Assembly (NCBI GenBank): GCA_004124875.1
Contig: SCKJ01000001.1
Span: forward strand, 248,001 to 312,000
Length of the DNA stretch: 64,000 nucleotides
Origin: Fidelibacterota bacterium
GTDB taxonomy: Bacteria; Fidelibacterota; Marinisomatia; SCGC-AAA003-L08; TS1B11
Direction of reading: 5' to 3'
Every line of letters begins with the position of its first letter. Positions within the stretch are counted from its first letter, which is position 1. A model generated the notes under the pieces. It was not told the origin of the DNA and ran no database searches. It saw only the letters and a list, made by a program, of their open reading frames with translations. Below are positions 9,072 to 17,312 of this stretch, piece by piece. Made by a program: the position numbers and the translations under genes.

Positions 9072-9842
9072 GTGCCCCTCTCCTCCGCTGACCTGAAATC
9101 ACTGCGTTCCCTGGCCCAAAAGAAATTTCGCCAGACGTCCGGAAAAATCGTCATAGAAGGGACCCGTCTGATCGAATCCGCCCTGCAATCATCGGCCATG
9201 GTGGAACGGGTTCTGTGCACCGAGGATTATCGCCGGAACGACAGCGGCGTCATGCTGAACGCGCTGGCTGCAGGGCGAGATATTCCCGTTGAGACCCTCA
9301 CATCCACTCAGGCCGGGCAGCTATCCGAGACCCGGCTCCCACAGGGCGTTTACGCCGTAGTGGCGTGGCCCGAGAGCAGCCCACCGGACCTGGAGCCGCC
9401 CATCCTTGTTCTCGATGCCATTGCCGACCCGGGAAACCTGGGCACTCTGCTGCGCACCGCCGACTGGTTCGGGCTGGCCACGGTGCTGGTTTCTGCCGAC
9501 AGCGCCGACATCACCAACCCCAAGGTGGTGCGAGGAGGCATGGGGGCCCACTTTCATCTGCCCCGTCTTTTCCAGGGGGAACTGGCAGCTCAACTGGCGT
9601 CCATGCAAGAAAATGGAACCGTGGTTATCGGGGCTACCCTCAGTGGCGAGCCTCTTTCGGCCACACAGGCGCCTCCCGCCTGGGCCCTGGTCCTGGGCAG
9701 CGAGGCCCACGGATTGTCCACCCTCTGGCGCACGGCGCTCGATCAGGCGGTCACCGTGGCCTCGGCAGGAGCGGCCGAAAGCCTCAATGTTGCCGTGGCG
9801 GGAGGGATCATTCTTAACCATCTTTTGCAGCCCGCCCCCTAA
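9072..9842 (+). CDS. SpoU/TrmH-family RNA 2'-O-methyltransferase
   Basis: This is a SAM-dependent knotted-fold methyltransferase that methylates a ribose 2'-OH in rRNA or tRNA. The three SPOUT motifs are present: DAIADPGNLGTLLRTADWFG (115-134), LVLGSEAHGLS (207-217) and ESLNVAVAGGIIL (236-248). The N-terminal 100 residues form a substrate-binding domain of the type in the 23S rRNA RlmB/AviRb group (KFRQTSGKIVIEGTRLI). Substrate identity cannot be decided from sequence, so no gene symbol is given. The start is GTG. It is followed after about 20 bases by an acyltransferase gene with a strong ribosome-binding site. Confidence 0.9.
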   Translation: MPLSSADLKSLRSLAQKKFRQTSGKIVIEGTRLIESALQSSAMVERVLCTEDYRRNDSGVMLNALAAGRDIPVETLTSTQAGQLSETRLPQGVYAVVAWPESSPPDLEPPILVLDAIADPGNLGTLLRTADWFGLATVLVSADSADITNPKVVRGGMGAHFHLPRLFQGELAAQLASMQENGTVVIGATLSGEPLSATQAPPAWALVLGSEAHGLSTLWRTALDQAVTVASAGAAESLNVAVAGGIILNHLLQPAP

Positions 9843-9863
9843 CATTGACAAGCCCCCTGAAAT

Positions 9864-9881
9864 AAGGAGGAGTGCCCCATA
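9864..9881 (+). promoter_or_regulatory. Strong Shine-Dalgarno pointing at an ATA initiation codon
   Basis: AAGGAGG at 9864-9870 is an almost perfect ribosome-binding site. Eight bases after it the in-frame codon is ATA (9879-9881). An in-frame TGA at 9858-9860 bars any earlier start. No ATG, GTG or TTG occurs in frame until ATG 9948, which would cut off the conserved ISLDAFRGLTIAG motif. This makes ATA the most likely initiator. Confidence 0.6.
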
Positions 9882-11006
9882 GTCTCCACCGAGCCACGCA
9901 CACGCCTCATTTCACTGGATGCTTTTCGCGGGCTGACCATCGCCGGCATGATCCTGGCGAATAATCCCGGCAACTGGTCGACGGTCTACCGGCCGCTGCT
10001 GCATGCCCGGTGGAACGGCTGGACCCCGACCGACTGGATATTTCCGTTTTTCCTGTTTATTATCGGTCTTGCGATGGCCCTTTCGTTCCACCGGCGGCAG
10101 ACAGACGGTGCTGCGGCGAGTGACATGCTGCCCGCCATTATCAGACGGTCGGCGATCCTTTTCTTGCTCGGTTTTCTGCTGAGCGGCTACCCGCGCTTTG
10201 ACCTGGGGACGCTGCGCATCATGGGCGTATTGCAGCGGATTGCCCTCTGCTACCTGCTGCTGTCAATCATCGTGATCTACCTACCGAAAATCCGCGACCA
10301 GTGGTTCGTCATGGCGGGACTGCTGGCGCTCTACCTGGGCATCATGTACGGGCTGGATGTGCCCGGTCACGGACGCGGCGTGCTCACCCCTGCCGGCCAC
10401 GCCTCCGGTTACATCGACCGCCTTATTCTGGGCGAAAATCATATATGGAGGAGCACCGGGAGCTACGATCCCGAAGGCCTGATCTCTACCCTGCCGGCCA
10501 TCCTGTCGACCTTCATCGGCTGGCTGTTCGGCCAACAGCTCCTTGCCTACGATGATCATTGGCAGCGGCTGCGCCAATGGCTCATCTGGGGCGCGACCCT
10601 CACGGCGGCCGGCTGGCTTCTGGGCCTGGTAATGCCCATTAACAAGCAGCTGTGGACTCCCAGCTACGCCCTGTTCATGGGCGGCCTGGCCGGTCTGTGG
10701 CTGTCGCTCTGTTACTGGCTTATCGAAGTGCGGGAGGTCCGCTCCTGGTCAAAGCCGTTCGTGATGCTGGGCCTGAATCCGCTGGCCCTGTTCTGGTTGT
10801 CGGGCTTCCTGGCGCGCAACCTGATGCTGCTGAAGATTCAATTACCGGAGGGGACGCTGTCGGCATGGCGCTGGCTCTACCTGTCCGGGTTCCGGTCGTG
10901 GCTGCCCGATTACCCCGCTTCCCTGGCCTTCGCGTTGGCCAATGTCGGCTTCTGGCTGGTGGTGGCGTGGGGCCTGTACCGGCGGGGCTGGTTTATCAAA
11001 ATATAG
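9879..11006 (+). CDS. HGSNAT/YeiB-like integral membrane acyltransferase
   Basis: The product (about 375 residues) is a polytopic membrane protein of the DUF5009/heparan-alpha-glucosaminide N-acetyltransferase-like family. These enzymes move acyl groups across the membrane to sugars. Near the N-terminus it has SLDAFRGLTIAGMILANNPG and then WTPTDWIFPFFLFIIGLAMALSF, both typical of the family. About ten further hydrophobic segments follow (for example LLGFLLSG and ALFWLSGFLARNL). The strongly placed Shine-Dalgarno at 9864-9870 and the conserved N-terminus argue for an ATA start at 9879. ATT 9909 is a weaker alternative. The physiological substrate is unknown. Confidence 0.85.
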   Translation: MVSTEPRTRLISLDAFRGLTIAGMILANNPGNWSTVYRPLLHARWNGWTPTDWIFPFFLFIIGLAMALSFHRRQTDGAAASDMLPAIIRRSAILFLLGFLLSGYPRFDLGTLRIMGVLQRIALCYLLLSIIVIYLPKIRDQWFVMAGLLALYLGIMYGLDVPGHGRGVLTPAGHASGYIDRLILGENHIWRSTGSYDPEGLISTLPAILSTFIGWLFGQQLLAYDDHWQRLRQWLIWGATLTAAGWLLGLVMPINKQLWTPSYALFMGGLAGLWLSLCYWLIEVREVRSWSKPFVMLGLNPLALFWLSGFLARNLMLLKIQLPEGTLSAWRWLYLSGFRSWLPDYPASLAFALANVGFWLVVAWGLYRRGWFIKI

Positions 11007-11037
11007 ATATATCTATCAGTAACAGGCGGCGTATAAT
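11003..11037 (+). promoter_or_regulatory. Candidate promoter/operator upstream of the 11085 lipoprotein gene
   Basis: A perfect 14-base palindrome, ATAGATATATCTAT, occupies 11003-11016 and overlaps the stop of the preceding gene. A consensus -10 hexamer TATAAT lies at 11032-11037, about 48 bases before the GTG start. No good -35 hexamer is visible. The palindrome covers the -35 position, so it could be an operator. It is AT-only apart from two bases, so chance is possible. Confidence 0.35.
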
Positions 11038-11084
11038 TACCTTTAGCGACACGATTTTCTATTTTAACGGACAGGGAGGACATA

Positions 11085-12068
11085 GTGAACCGTATTAACC
11101 GGCGCTACTGGCGCATGGCGGCATTCGTGCTGCTGACAGGGATGCTCAGCACTTCGTGCAGTACCTTGATGCAGGCCAAATTGTTCAGCATAACCATCGT
11201 TGCCGTGGATGAAAACGACCAGCCCATCAGGGGCGCGATTGTCGAGTCATCCAACGGTCAGCAATCGACCACCGGGTCGGACGGCAAGGCCACGTTGAAG
11301 TTCAGCTCTATCGGAATACACGTCATTACCGTGATAGCCCAGGACCGGGCGCCGGCGACTCTAAGTATCACCATGCCGGTGGACATGGGCAAGACCAAGA
11401 CGGCCCGTCTGGGCAAAACGGTGGATATGAGTGTAAGCCTGAATATTACCGGCAATATCAACCTGAGCATGTTGAGCATGACTGCCGGCGCGCTCTATCC
11501 TTTTATTTTCCAGGCCCTGTTCACCTACAACGGCTATAATCTGGAGCTGGCGCCCTTTGAACCGGGCGAGTGGACTGAGTGGGTCTCAGGGGACGAAGGC
11601 GACCAGTCGGTTATGCACAAGGCGTTCCTCAAGCGGCTCACGAACGGTCAGGAGTGGTGGCAGGTATCCCTTACCGATGACGATAGCGAGGATCTCATGA
11701 TGGAAGTGCTGTTCAGCAAGGGTCGCCAATCGGTGCGGCGCCTGCGCCAGCGTATGGGCGATGGCGAGGCCGAAGAGGTGCCCGTGTCCGAGGGATGGTA
11801 CACGGCCCCCATAGACCTGACGCCTGAATCCCTCGAAGCATCGGTGCAGGAGAAAGGCGTGTCGGTCAAGGTGCCGACCGGGACCTACACGGCCGATATA
11901 CTCGAGTTTGGATCCCTCGGATCGGGTTCAATCCGGATGTGGCGTGCCAAAGGGGTGCCCGGTGGGTTGGTTAAAATCGAGACCCTCGACCCGAATGGCG
12001 ATGTGGCCGCGACCAGCGAGCTGAAGGCAACCGGCAAGGGAGCCCAAACCGAGCTGGATTCTTTCTAA
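11085..12068 (+). CDS. Lipoprotein with carboxypeptidase-regulatory-like beta domain
   Basis: The 327-residue product starts with a signal peptide and lipobox LSTSC (Cys25), so it is probably anchored in the outer membrane. Residues about 34-95 (ITIVAVDENDQPIRGAIVESSNG, then GSDGKATLKF and HVITVIAQD) match the carboxypeptidase-regulatory-like Ig-type fold. The C-terminal 200 residues are not recognised. GTG is the start: GGGAGGA at 11074-11080 is well placed before it, and the hydrophobic segment follows at once. A rho-independent terminator follows the stop. Confidence 0.75.
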   Translation: MNRINRRYWRMAAFVLLTGMLSTSCSTLMQAKLFSITIVAVDENDQPIRGAIVESSNGQQSTTGSDGKATLKFSSIGIHVITVIAQDRAPATLSITMPVDMGKTKTARLGKTVDMSVSLNITGNINLSMLSMTAGALYPFIFQALFTYNGYNLELAPFEPGEWTEWVSGDEGDQSVMHKAFLKRLTNGQEWWQVSLTDDDSEDLMMEVLFSKGRQSVRRLRQRMGDGEAEEVPVSEGWYTAPIDLTPESLEASVQEKGVSVKVPTGTYTADILEFGSLGSGSIRMWRAKGVPGGLVKIETLDPNGDVAATSELKATGKGAQTELDSF

Positions 12069-12096
12069 CCGGCGTCTGCGTAAAATAACTGAAGAG

Positions 12097-12128
12097 GCCG
12101 CTGGTCCCTTGCGGGTTGGCGGCTTTTT
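12097..12128 (+). terminator. Rho-independent terminator
   Basis: GCCGC (12097-12101) pairs with GCGGC (12119-12123) across a 17-base loop and is followed by TTTTT (12124-12128). It sits between two convergent genes, directly after the lipoprotein gene and at the stop of the permease gene. The loop is long, so the hairpin is of moderate strength. Confidence 0.55.
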
Positions 12129-13519
12129 CATATTCCGGCCCTGCGGGTGTTGAACCGGTAAAGGGCAATGCCGATCAGCACAAAAGCCGCGGAGCCACCT
12201 GCCACCTTGGCGACGAACAGGGCAGGAGAGGTGACTTCGGGCCCCGGAATAAGCGAAAAAATGATCGATACGGCCGTCGAAAACAACCCGGCGCCCACAG
12301 CCAGATAGAGCCCCCAGCGCCCTCCGGGAATCTTGATCACTTCGGCGTTTTCGCCATCTCTGTTACGCAGCTTGATAACGGCCGCAAACATGTACAGGTA
12401 GGGGATGAAGTAGAGCACCAGCGTGGCATCGATCAGCACCATATAGGCCTCTTCCACGGTGGCCCCGATGACCGACATGAGAATAAACGCCGAGCTGAAG
12501 ATGCCCTGCCAGATCAGCGACACATGGGGCGTGCCATATTTCGGATGCACTTTGCCCAGGGCCTTGGGCAGATAGTTGTCCAGTCCGCTGACGTAGGGAA
12601 TGCGGGCCGTGCCGCCCAGCCAGGCGCTGATGCCGCCCATGCCGCCGAGAGTAATGGCCAGCGCCACCAGTGCCCCCAGGAAAACCGCCGAAGCGTCTCC
12701 TGCAAATAACCGGCTAATGGCCTGAGGGATGCCTGAGAGAAGGGAGGTCTCCGACAGCGGCAACGCCACCTGCAGGGCCAGGGTTCCCAGAATGTAAATG
12801 ATGGCCACCATGACCCCGGCAATGACAATGCCCCGGGGTATGGTCTTGCGGGGATTTTGCACTTCGTCGCCCAACACCGAGGCCAGTTCCAGTCCCGCGA
12901 ATCCGAAGCACATGGTGGCCCAAAATCCGAGAGTCGAGGTGTTAAGGGTGGGCAGCAGACTGGCGACTGTAAAGGTGGTGGCCGAGCCCCGGGTAACGGC
13001 GGCGTAAAGCCCCGCGCCCAACAGCAGCAGCGCAGGGAACCAGGTCCCCAGCGCGCCGATATTCTGCACCCATCTGCCCAGGGAGAGGCCACGGATATTC
13101 AGCCCCAGTATGATCCACAGCACCGACAGCGAAAAGACGACGATGTAGAGGGGGTTGCTCTCCAGGCCGAGCCAGGCCGTTCCGCCAATGAACAGGGCGT
13201 TGGAAGCGATGAAGATCAGCAGGGAGGGAAAGTAAATGATATTGGTTACCCAATAGCACCATCCGGCGATAAAGCCGTGCCCCGGACCAAAGGCCTCCTT
13301 GGTCCAGATGTAAAGACCCCCTTCCTGCGGATAACGGGTGGTGAGTTCAATCACCGACAGCGCCTGGGGAATAAAGAACAGCAGCAGCGCGGCGAGCCAC
13401 AGCGTTGTGGCGCTGGGACCGGTCTGGGCGGCGGTGAGCAGCCAGCGCAGGCCGACAATGGCGACGACATTCATCAGCACAATGTCGCGGAGATTCAGAA
13501 CGCGTTTCAGATCGGACAT
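12128..13519 (-). CDS. APC-superfamily amino-acid permease
   Basis: The 463-residue product is an inner-membrane transporter of the amino acid-polyamine-organocation superfamily with about twelve hydrophobic segments. The first helix region (LNLRDIVLMNVVAIVGLRWL) and the following GGLYIWTKEAFGPGHGFIAGWCYWVTN are typical of APC permeases. FGFAGLELASVLGDEVQNPRKTIPRG is the characteristic mid-protein motif. The start at 13519 has GGAGG just upstream. An upstream GTG-initiated extension of ten residues would cover that site and is unlikely. Substrate cannot be assigned, and no amino-acid catabolic gene is adjacent. Confidence 0.92.
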   Translation of the reverse strand: MSDLKRVLNLRDIVLMNVVAIVGLRWLLTAAQTGPSATTLWLAALLLFFIPQALSVIELTTRYPQEGGLYIWTKEAFGPGHGFIAGWCYWVTNIIYFPSLLIFIASNALFIGGTAWLGLESNPLYIVVFSLSVLWIILGLNIRGLSLGRWVQNIGALGTWFPALLLLGAGLYAAVTRGSATTFTVASLLPTLNTSTLGFWATMCFGFAGLELASVLGDEVQNPRKTIPRGIVIAGVMVAIIYILGTLALQVALPLSETSLLSGIPQAISRLFAGDASAVFLGALVALAITLGGMGGISAWLGGTARIPYVSGLDNYLPKALGKVHPKYGTPHVSLIWQGIFSSAFILMSVIGATVEEAYMVLIDATLVLYFIPYLYMFAAVIKLRNRDGENAEVIKIPGGRWGLYLAVGAGLFSTAVSIIFSLIPGPEVTSPALFVAKVAGGSAAFVLIGIALYRFNTRRAGI

Positions 13520-13567
13520 GGTCCCTCCGGAAAAGGAGGGAATATACACCTCCCGGCAATCAGCCGG

Positions 13568-13918
13568 TTAAGGATTTGGCCGGGGCTTTTCTGCTATGGT
13601 CCCTGCCATGGTGCGGCCATCCGCCAGGGGTGGCGGAGTGGGCATATTTTGCTCCTTACCCCGGATTCCGTAGGTGACCACATAGTGGGTGCAAGGGTAA
13701 AAATCGTCACATGGCAACTCAACTTCGTGGACAAGATGCCGGTGGTTTACGCGGCAACCGTAGGGACAATAGTAGCTTTTTCCATTGAGGACAGTGACTT
13801 TTTCGATGCGGCCGGAAGCAAGGCGGACGAATTCATCGGCGCGGGAAAGATCGTGGCGCAAGAGGAGGGAACCTGCAGCGAGGAGTCCAAGCAGAATCGT
13901 TGTCGTAAAAAAGGACAT
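13568..13918 (-). CDS. Small membrane-anchored Cys/His protein, unknown function
   Basis: The 116-residue product has one N-terminal hydrophobic segment (about 4-20), a signal anchor or uncleaved signal. It is followed by an extracytoplasmic part with two Cys pairs and several His: YYCPYGCRVNHRHLVH, then LPCDDFYPCTH. The spacing suggests a small zinc-binding or disulfide-bonded domain. I do not recognise the family. ATG 13918 is preceded by GAGGTG about nine bases upstream, which supports a real gene. It lies upstream of the permease gene on the same strand, with about 50 bases between them. Confidence 0.55.
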   Translation of the reverse strand: MSFFTTTILLGLLAAGSLLLRHDLSRADEFVRLASGRIEKVTVLNGKSYYCPYGCRVNHRHLVHEVELPCDDFYPCTHYVVTYGIRGKEQNMPTPPPLADGRTMAGTIAEKPRPNP

Positions 13919-14106
13919 CAACCTACACCTCTTTGTTATTGATAATATTGCAATTACCGTGCCGCATTTGTGCCGGTTAGGTGAGCGCCGTCACATCGGC
14001 TGGCGTCGTAAGTCCCGCGGCCGCCAACAAGGGATGCAGCGCGGTCCTCACCACGTCGACGGCTGAGTCCTTTACCTCCCAACTCCTGCCCCCTAAATTG
14101 CTGCCC

Positions 14107-15576
14107 ATGCCGAAAGGGGTTACACCAAGATCACAAGACTACGCCCGGTGGTATACCGATGTGGTCCGGAAAGCGCAGCTGGCCGACTACGGTCCCGTGA
14201 AAGGCACGATGGTTATACGGCCCTACGGCTATGCCATATGGGAACTGCTGCAGCAAGCCTTCGACCGGCGGTTTAAGGCCACCGGCCATGTCAACGCCTA
14301 CTTCCCGCTGCTGATCCCCATGTCGTTTTTCAGCAAGGAAGCGTCGCATGTGGAGGGCTTCGCCAAAGAGGTGGCCATTGTCACCCACTATCGCTTGAGA
14401 AACAGCCCTGACGGCAGTGGGGTCGAGGTCGATCCTGACGCCAAGCTCGAGGAGGAGCTGGTCGTGCGGCCTACCAGTGAAACCATCATCTGGTCGATGT
14501 ACAAGCAGTGGATCAATTCCTATCGCGACCTGCCGATTCTCATTAACCAGTGGGCCAACGTGGTCCGCTGGGAAATGCGCACCCGTCTTTTTCTGCGCAC
14601 GTCAGAGTTCCTGTGGCAGGAGGGCCACACGGCGCACGCCACAGCAGCGGAGGCCGATGAGGAGACCCGAAAAATGATCGAGGTCTACCGGGAGGTGGCG
14701 GAAGATGAGATGGCCCTGCCGGTGATTGTCGGGCGCAAGACGGAGGCCGAGCGGTTTCCCGGCGCATTGGATACCTGGTCCATCGAGGCCATGATGGGCG
14801 ACCGCAGAGCATTGCAGGCCGGCACCAGCCACAACCTGGGCCAAAACTTCGCCAAAGCGTTTGACGTCACTTTTCGCACGGAGGAGAATGAGCAGGAGTT
14901 CGTGTGGGCCTCCAGTTGGGGCGTATCGACCCGGTTGGTGGGCGCCATGATTATGGCTCACGGCGATGACCAGGGGCTGCGCATACCGCCGCGCATTGCT
15001 CCCATTCAGGTGGTGGTGGTCCCCATCTACAAGGAAGAAGATTTCTCGCGGGTCATGCAGGCGGCGAGCGCGTTGGCGGCGGAGCTGGAGCAGCTCGGCA
15101 TCCGGGTGAAGCTGGACGACCGCGATAATATGTCACCCGGTTTCAAGTTCAACGATTGGGAGATGAAAGGGGTACCGGTACGCGTTGAGCTCGGTCCCAG
15201 GGACCTCGATGCAGACACTGCCACTCTGGCCCGCCGTGACACCGATGGCAAGACGACCGTTGCCTTAGACTCCGTTGCCCCGGCCATGCCTGCCCTGCTG
15301 GATGAAATTCAGGCCAGTCTGTTTCAGCAGGCGCTCGATTTCCGGGCCGAGCATACCCATACCCCGGACGACTATGATACCTTCAAGGAGCTGATCAAGG
15401 AGGGGGGCTTTATCCGTTGTGGCTGGGATGGCGACCCGGCCACCGAGAGTGCCATTAAGGCCGAGACCAAGGCGACCATCCGCAGCATCCCCATAGATGA
15501 AAATCCCACCGGGCTGCGCTGCATCTACAGCGGTCAGCCGGCCAAGCACGAGGTGATCTTTGCGCGCGCCTACTGA
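14107..15576 (+). CDS. proS: Prolyl-tRNA synthetase, archaeal/eukaryotic type
   Basis: This class II enzyme charges tRNA-Pro. The 489-residue product is of the shorter type without the editing insertion found in most proteobacteria. It begins [28 protein letters not shown] and has [17 protein letters not shown] (motif 2 region), [14 protein letters not shown] and the type-specific C-terminal domain ending IFARAY. The start at ATG 14107 fits the family. The frame is open upstream to 13981, but that extension ([14 protein letters not shown]) looks non-coding. This subtype is common in FCB bacteria, thermophiles and archaea. Confidence 0.95.
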   Translation: MPKGVTPRSQDYARWYTDVVRKAQLADYGPVKGTMVIRPYGYAIWELLQQAFDRRFKATGHVNAYFPLLIPMSFFSKEASHVEGFAKEVAIVTHYRLRNSPDGSGVEVDPDAKLEEELVVRPTSETIIWSMYKQWINSYRDLPILINQWANVVRWEMRTRLFLRTSEFLWQEGHTAHATAAEADEETRKMIEVYREVAEDEMALPVIVGRKTEAERFPGALDTWSIEAMMGDRRALQAGTSHNLGQNFAKAFDVTFRTEENEQEFVWASSWGVSTRLVGAMIMAHGDDQGLRIPPRIAPIQVVVVPIYKEEDFSRVMQAASALAAELEQLGIRVKLDDRDNMSPGFKFNDWEMKGVPVRVELGPRDLDADTATLARRDTDGKTTVALDSVAPAMPALLDEIQASLFQQALDFRAEHTHTPDDYDTFKELIKEGGFIRCGWDGDPATESAIKAETKATIRSIPIDENPTGLRCIYSGQPAKHEVIFARAY

Positions 15577-15601
15577 TGTGCGTCCCGTCCGGCGAAAGTG
15601 G

Positions 15602-16423
15602 ATGGGCAAAAGTGTGATCTGGCTCACATGGTTGCCACTGCTGGCTGGCTCTGCCCAGGCAGACCGTTTTGCGCCCCAACTGCTGCCCGGCCTGACCGTC
15701 ACCGTCCATACCCTGCACGTGGATGATGAAATAGTTTGGGTTCATGAGTATCGGGGACCCCGGCCCGGATTCACCTTTGTCTCTCTGCACGATGACGAAA
15801 ACACGGCAACCCAGGTGGCACGTGAGTATATTGCCCGCGAAGGGGGACGACTGGTGGAGCTGCGGCATGGCCGGGGCCGAAACGTGGCCATCCGCCATGA
15901 CGGGCACCAGCACTGGTTCGATCCCAACCGTATGTTTACCCCCGAGGGACTGGCCCGGTCTCTGGCCTATTTTCTGGCGCTGTCCGACCGCAACCTGGAA
16001 ACAGCCTCTGCCTTTGCCCTGGCGGTAGAGCGCATTATTAATGTGCAGTCCGGAGGAACGATCATTTCCATGCACAACAACACCGATGCACATCTGAGCA
16101 TTGACGATTACCGCAAGGGGGGCCTTTACGGCGCCAACACCCGCGAAATTGCCGTGAGCGGCGGCCGCGACCGGGACGACTACTTTTTCACCAACGATGA
16201 GGCTGTTTTCAGGGCGTTGGCGGCCGCTGGCTACCACGCCGCCTTGATGGAGGCAGCCCCCCCCGATGACATAGGCTCGCTCGCCTTTTTGGCGCGCAGG
16301 AATGGAGCCCACTATGTCGTTATCGAGGCCCAACATGGTCATCTGGCCAGCCAGCGAGAAATGTTGGCGGCGCTGATTCCCCTGCTGCAACAGGAGGCTG
16401 AGAGCAATGGTTCAACCCGCTAA
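15602..16423 (+). CDS. Secreted protein of unknown function, possible hydrolase
   Basis: The 273-residue product has a clear signal peptide (SVIWLTWLPLLAGSAQA). The mature part contains blocks that look conserved: FVSLHDDENTATQVA, LVELRHGRGRNVAIRHDG, HWFDPNRMFTPEG and ISMHNNTDAHLSIDDY. Clusters of His, Asp and Asn next to turns suggest a metal-dependent amidase or peptidase, but I cannot place the family. The start at ATG 15602 is chosen because it directly precedes the signal peptide and has a purine run upstream. The frame is open back into proS. Its last 17 bases overlap the SCO1-like gene. Confidence 0.65.
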   Translation: MGKSVIWLTWLPLLAGSAQADRFAPQLLPGLTVTVHTLHVDDEIVWVHEYRGPRPGFTFVSLHDDENTATQVAREYIAREGGRLVELRHGRGRNVAIRHDGHQHWFDPNRMFTPEGLARSLAYFLALSDRNLETASAFALAVERIINVQSGGTIISMHNNTDAHLSIDDYRKGGLYGANTREIAVSGGRDRDDYFFTNDEAVFRALAAAGYHAALMEAAPPDDIGSLAFLARRNGAHYVVIEAQHGHLASQREMLAALIPLLQQEAESNGSTR

Positions 16424-17312
16424 CCACGTAAACGTGATCCCGATAACACGGTGGGTTATAGTGGCTGCTCTGCTGGTGGCTATAAATGCCGTGGCCGTCC
16501 AGGCAGCGGTACTGGTGGACTCGACCGTCTATCCGGCAACGGGTATTCTGGAGGATGGCGATCCGGGCCGCAGCGAGCTGCTCATCCGGCACGAGGCCAT
16601 TGAAGGTTACATGTCGGCTATGACCATGCTGTTCAAGGTGCGCGATTGGGATGCTCTCCCTGGGGGCCTCTATGAGGGCGACTCCGTCGTCTTCGAATTG
16701 GTGGTGCTGCCCGGCGACGCCTATATACGCAACCTGGTGATCCTGCGACCCAACCCCCTGGCGCCGCGCTTCGAGCCGGCAATGTCGGCATTGCATCCCG
16801 GGCAGACTTTTCCAACCGGCCGCTTTACCGATTCCTACGGTCGTCGATACGATTTGCGCCAAAGGGCCAAAGGGTTGCGCTTTATCTCGTTTATCTTTAC
16901 GCGCTGCCCGCTGCCCACCATGTGTCCGCTGGTGGATCAGAAGCATGCCACCATGGCCGACCTTTATGCCAAGGAGGGGGTGGGACCGGCTCAGCTCAAG
17001 TTTATCTCCATCAGCTTCGACTATCGGTACGATACACCGGAAGTGCTCGATGAGCACTACGGCTGGAGGCTGCGGCGGAAGGGCAACTGGGCCGTGCTGT
17101 CATCTGTGGGACATGAGGATGATCTGCGCACGGTGGCGGGAGCTGCCGGCGTGGAGTTCTGGGGCATTGAGGAAGACGAAGTGCGCCATACCATGAACAG
17201 CGTGCTCATTGATGAAAGCGGGAAAGTGGTGCGCCTTTTTTCCGGCAGCGACTGGGCCATCCAGGAGGCGCGGGACGCAATTTCTCAGGCGTTGGAGAAC
17301 GCAAATGATTGA
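16407..17312 (+). CDS. SCO1/SenC-family protein with N-terminal CusF-like copper domain
   Basis: SCO proteins deliver copper to cytochrome oxidase or act as thiol-redox chaperones outside the membrane. The 301-residue product has an N-terminal membrane anchor (about 16-33). A CusF/CopC-like segment contains GYMSAMTMLFKV (67-78), the Met-rich copper-binding signature. The SCO thioredoxin fold has FTRCPLPTMCPL (Cys167 and Cys173) and the essential distal His261 in RHTMNSVLID. It overlaps the gene before it and the oxidoreductase after it, so all three are probably translated from one mRNA. No cytochrome oxidase gene is in the window. Confidence 0.88.
   Translation: MVQPANHVNVIPITRWVIVAALLVAINAVAVQAAVLVDSTVYPATGILEDGDPGRSELLIRHEAIEGYMSAMTMLFKVRDWDALPGGLYEGDSVVFELVVLPGDAYIRNLVILRPNPLAPRFEPAMSALHPGQTFPTGRFTDSYGRRYDLRQRAKGLRFISFIFTRCPLPTMCPLVDQKHATMADLYAKEGVGPAQLKFISISFDYRYDTPEVLDEHYGWRLRRKGNWAVLSSVGHEDDLRTVAGAAGVEFWGIEEDEVRHTMNSVLIDESGKVVRLFSGSDWAIQEARDAISQALENAND

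Noticed and set aside
11003-11016. AT palindrome as a firm operator
   Set aside because: It is almost purely A/T, overlaps a stop codon and lacks a matching regulator. Kept only as a low-confidence site.
12857-13942. 361-residue plus-strand open frame
   Set aside because: It runs antisense to the APC permease and to the small Cys/His gene, both of which have good ribosome-binding sites. The translation is low-complexity Gln/Gly/Arg.
13981-14106. N-terminal extension of ProS
   Set aside because: The extra 42 residues lack family similarity. The conserved region TPRSQDY begins right after ATG 14107.
17209-17304. N-terminal extension of the quinone oxidoreductase
   Set aside because: It lies wholly inside the SCO1 gene. 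The conserved MDR sequence starts after ATG 17305.
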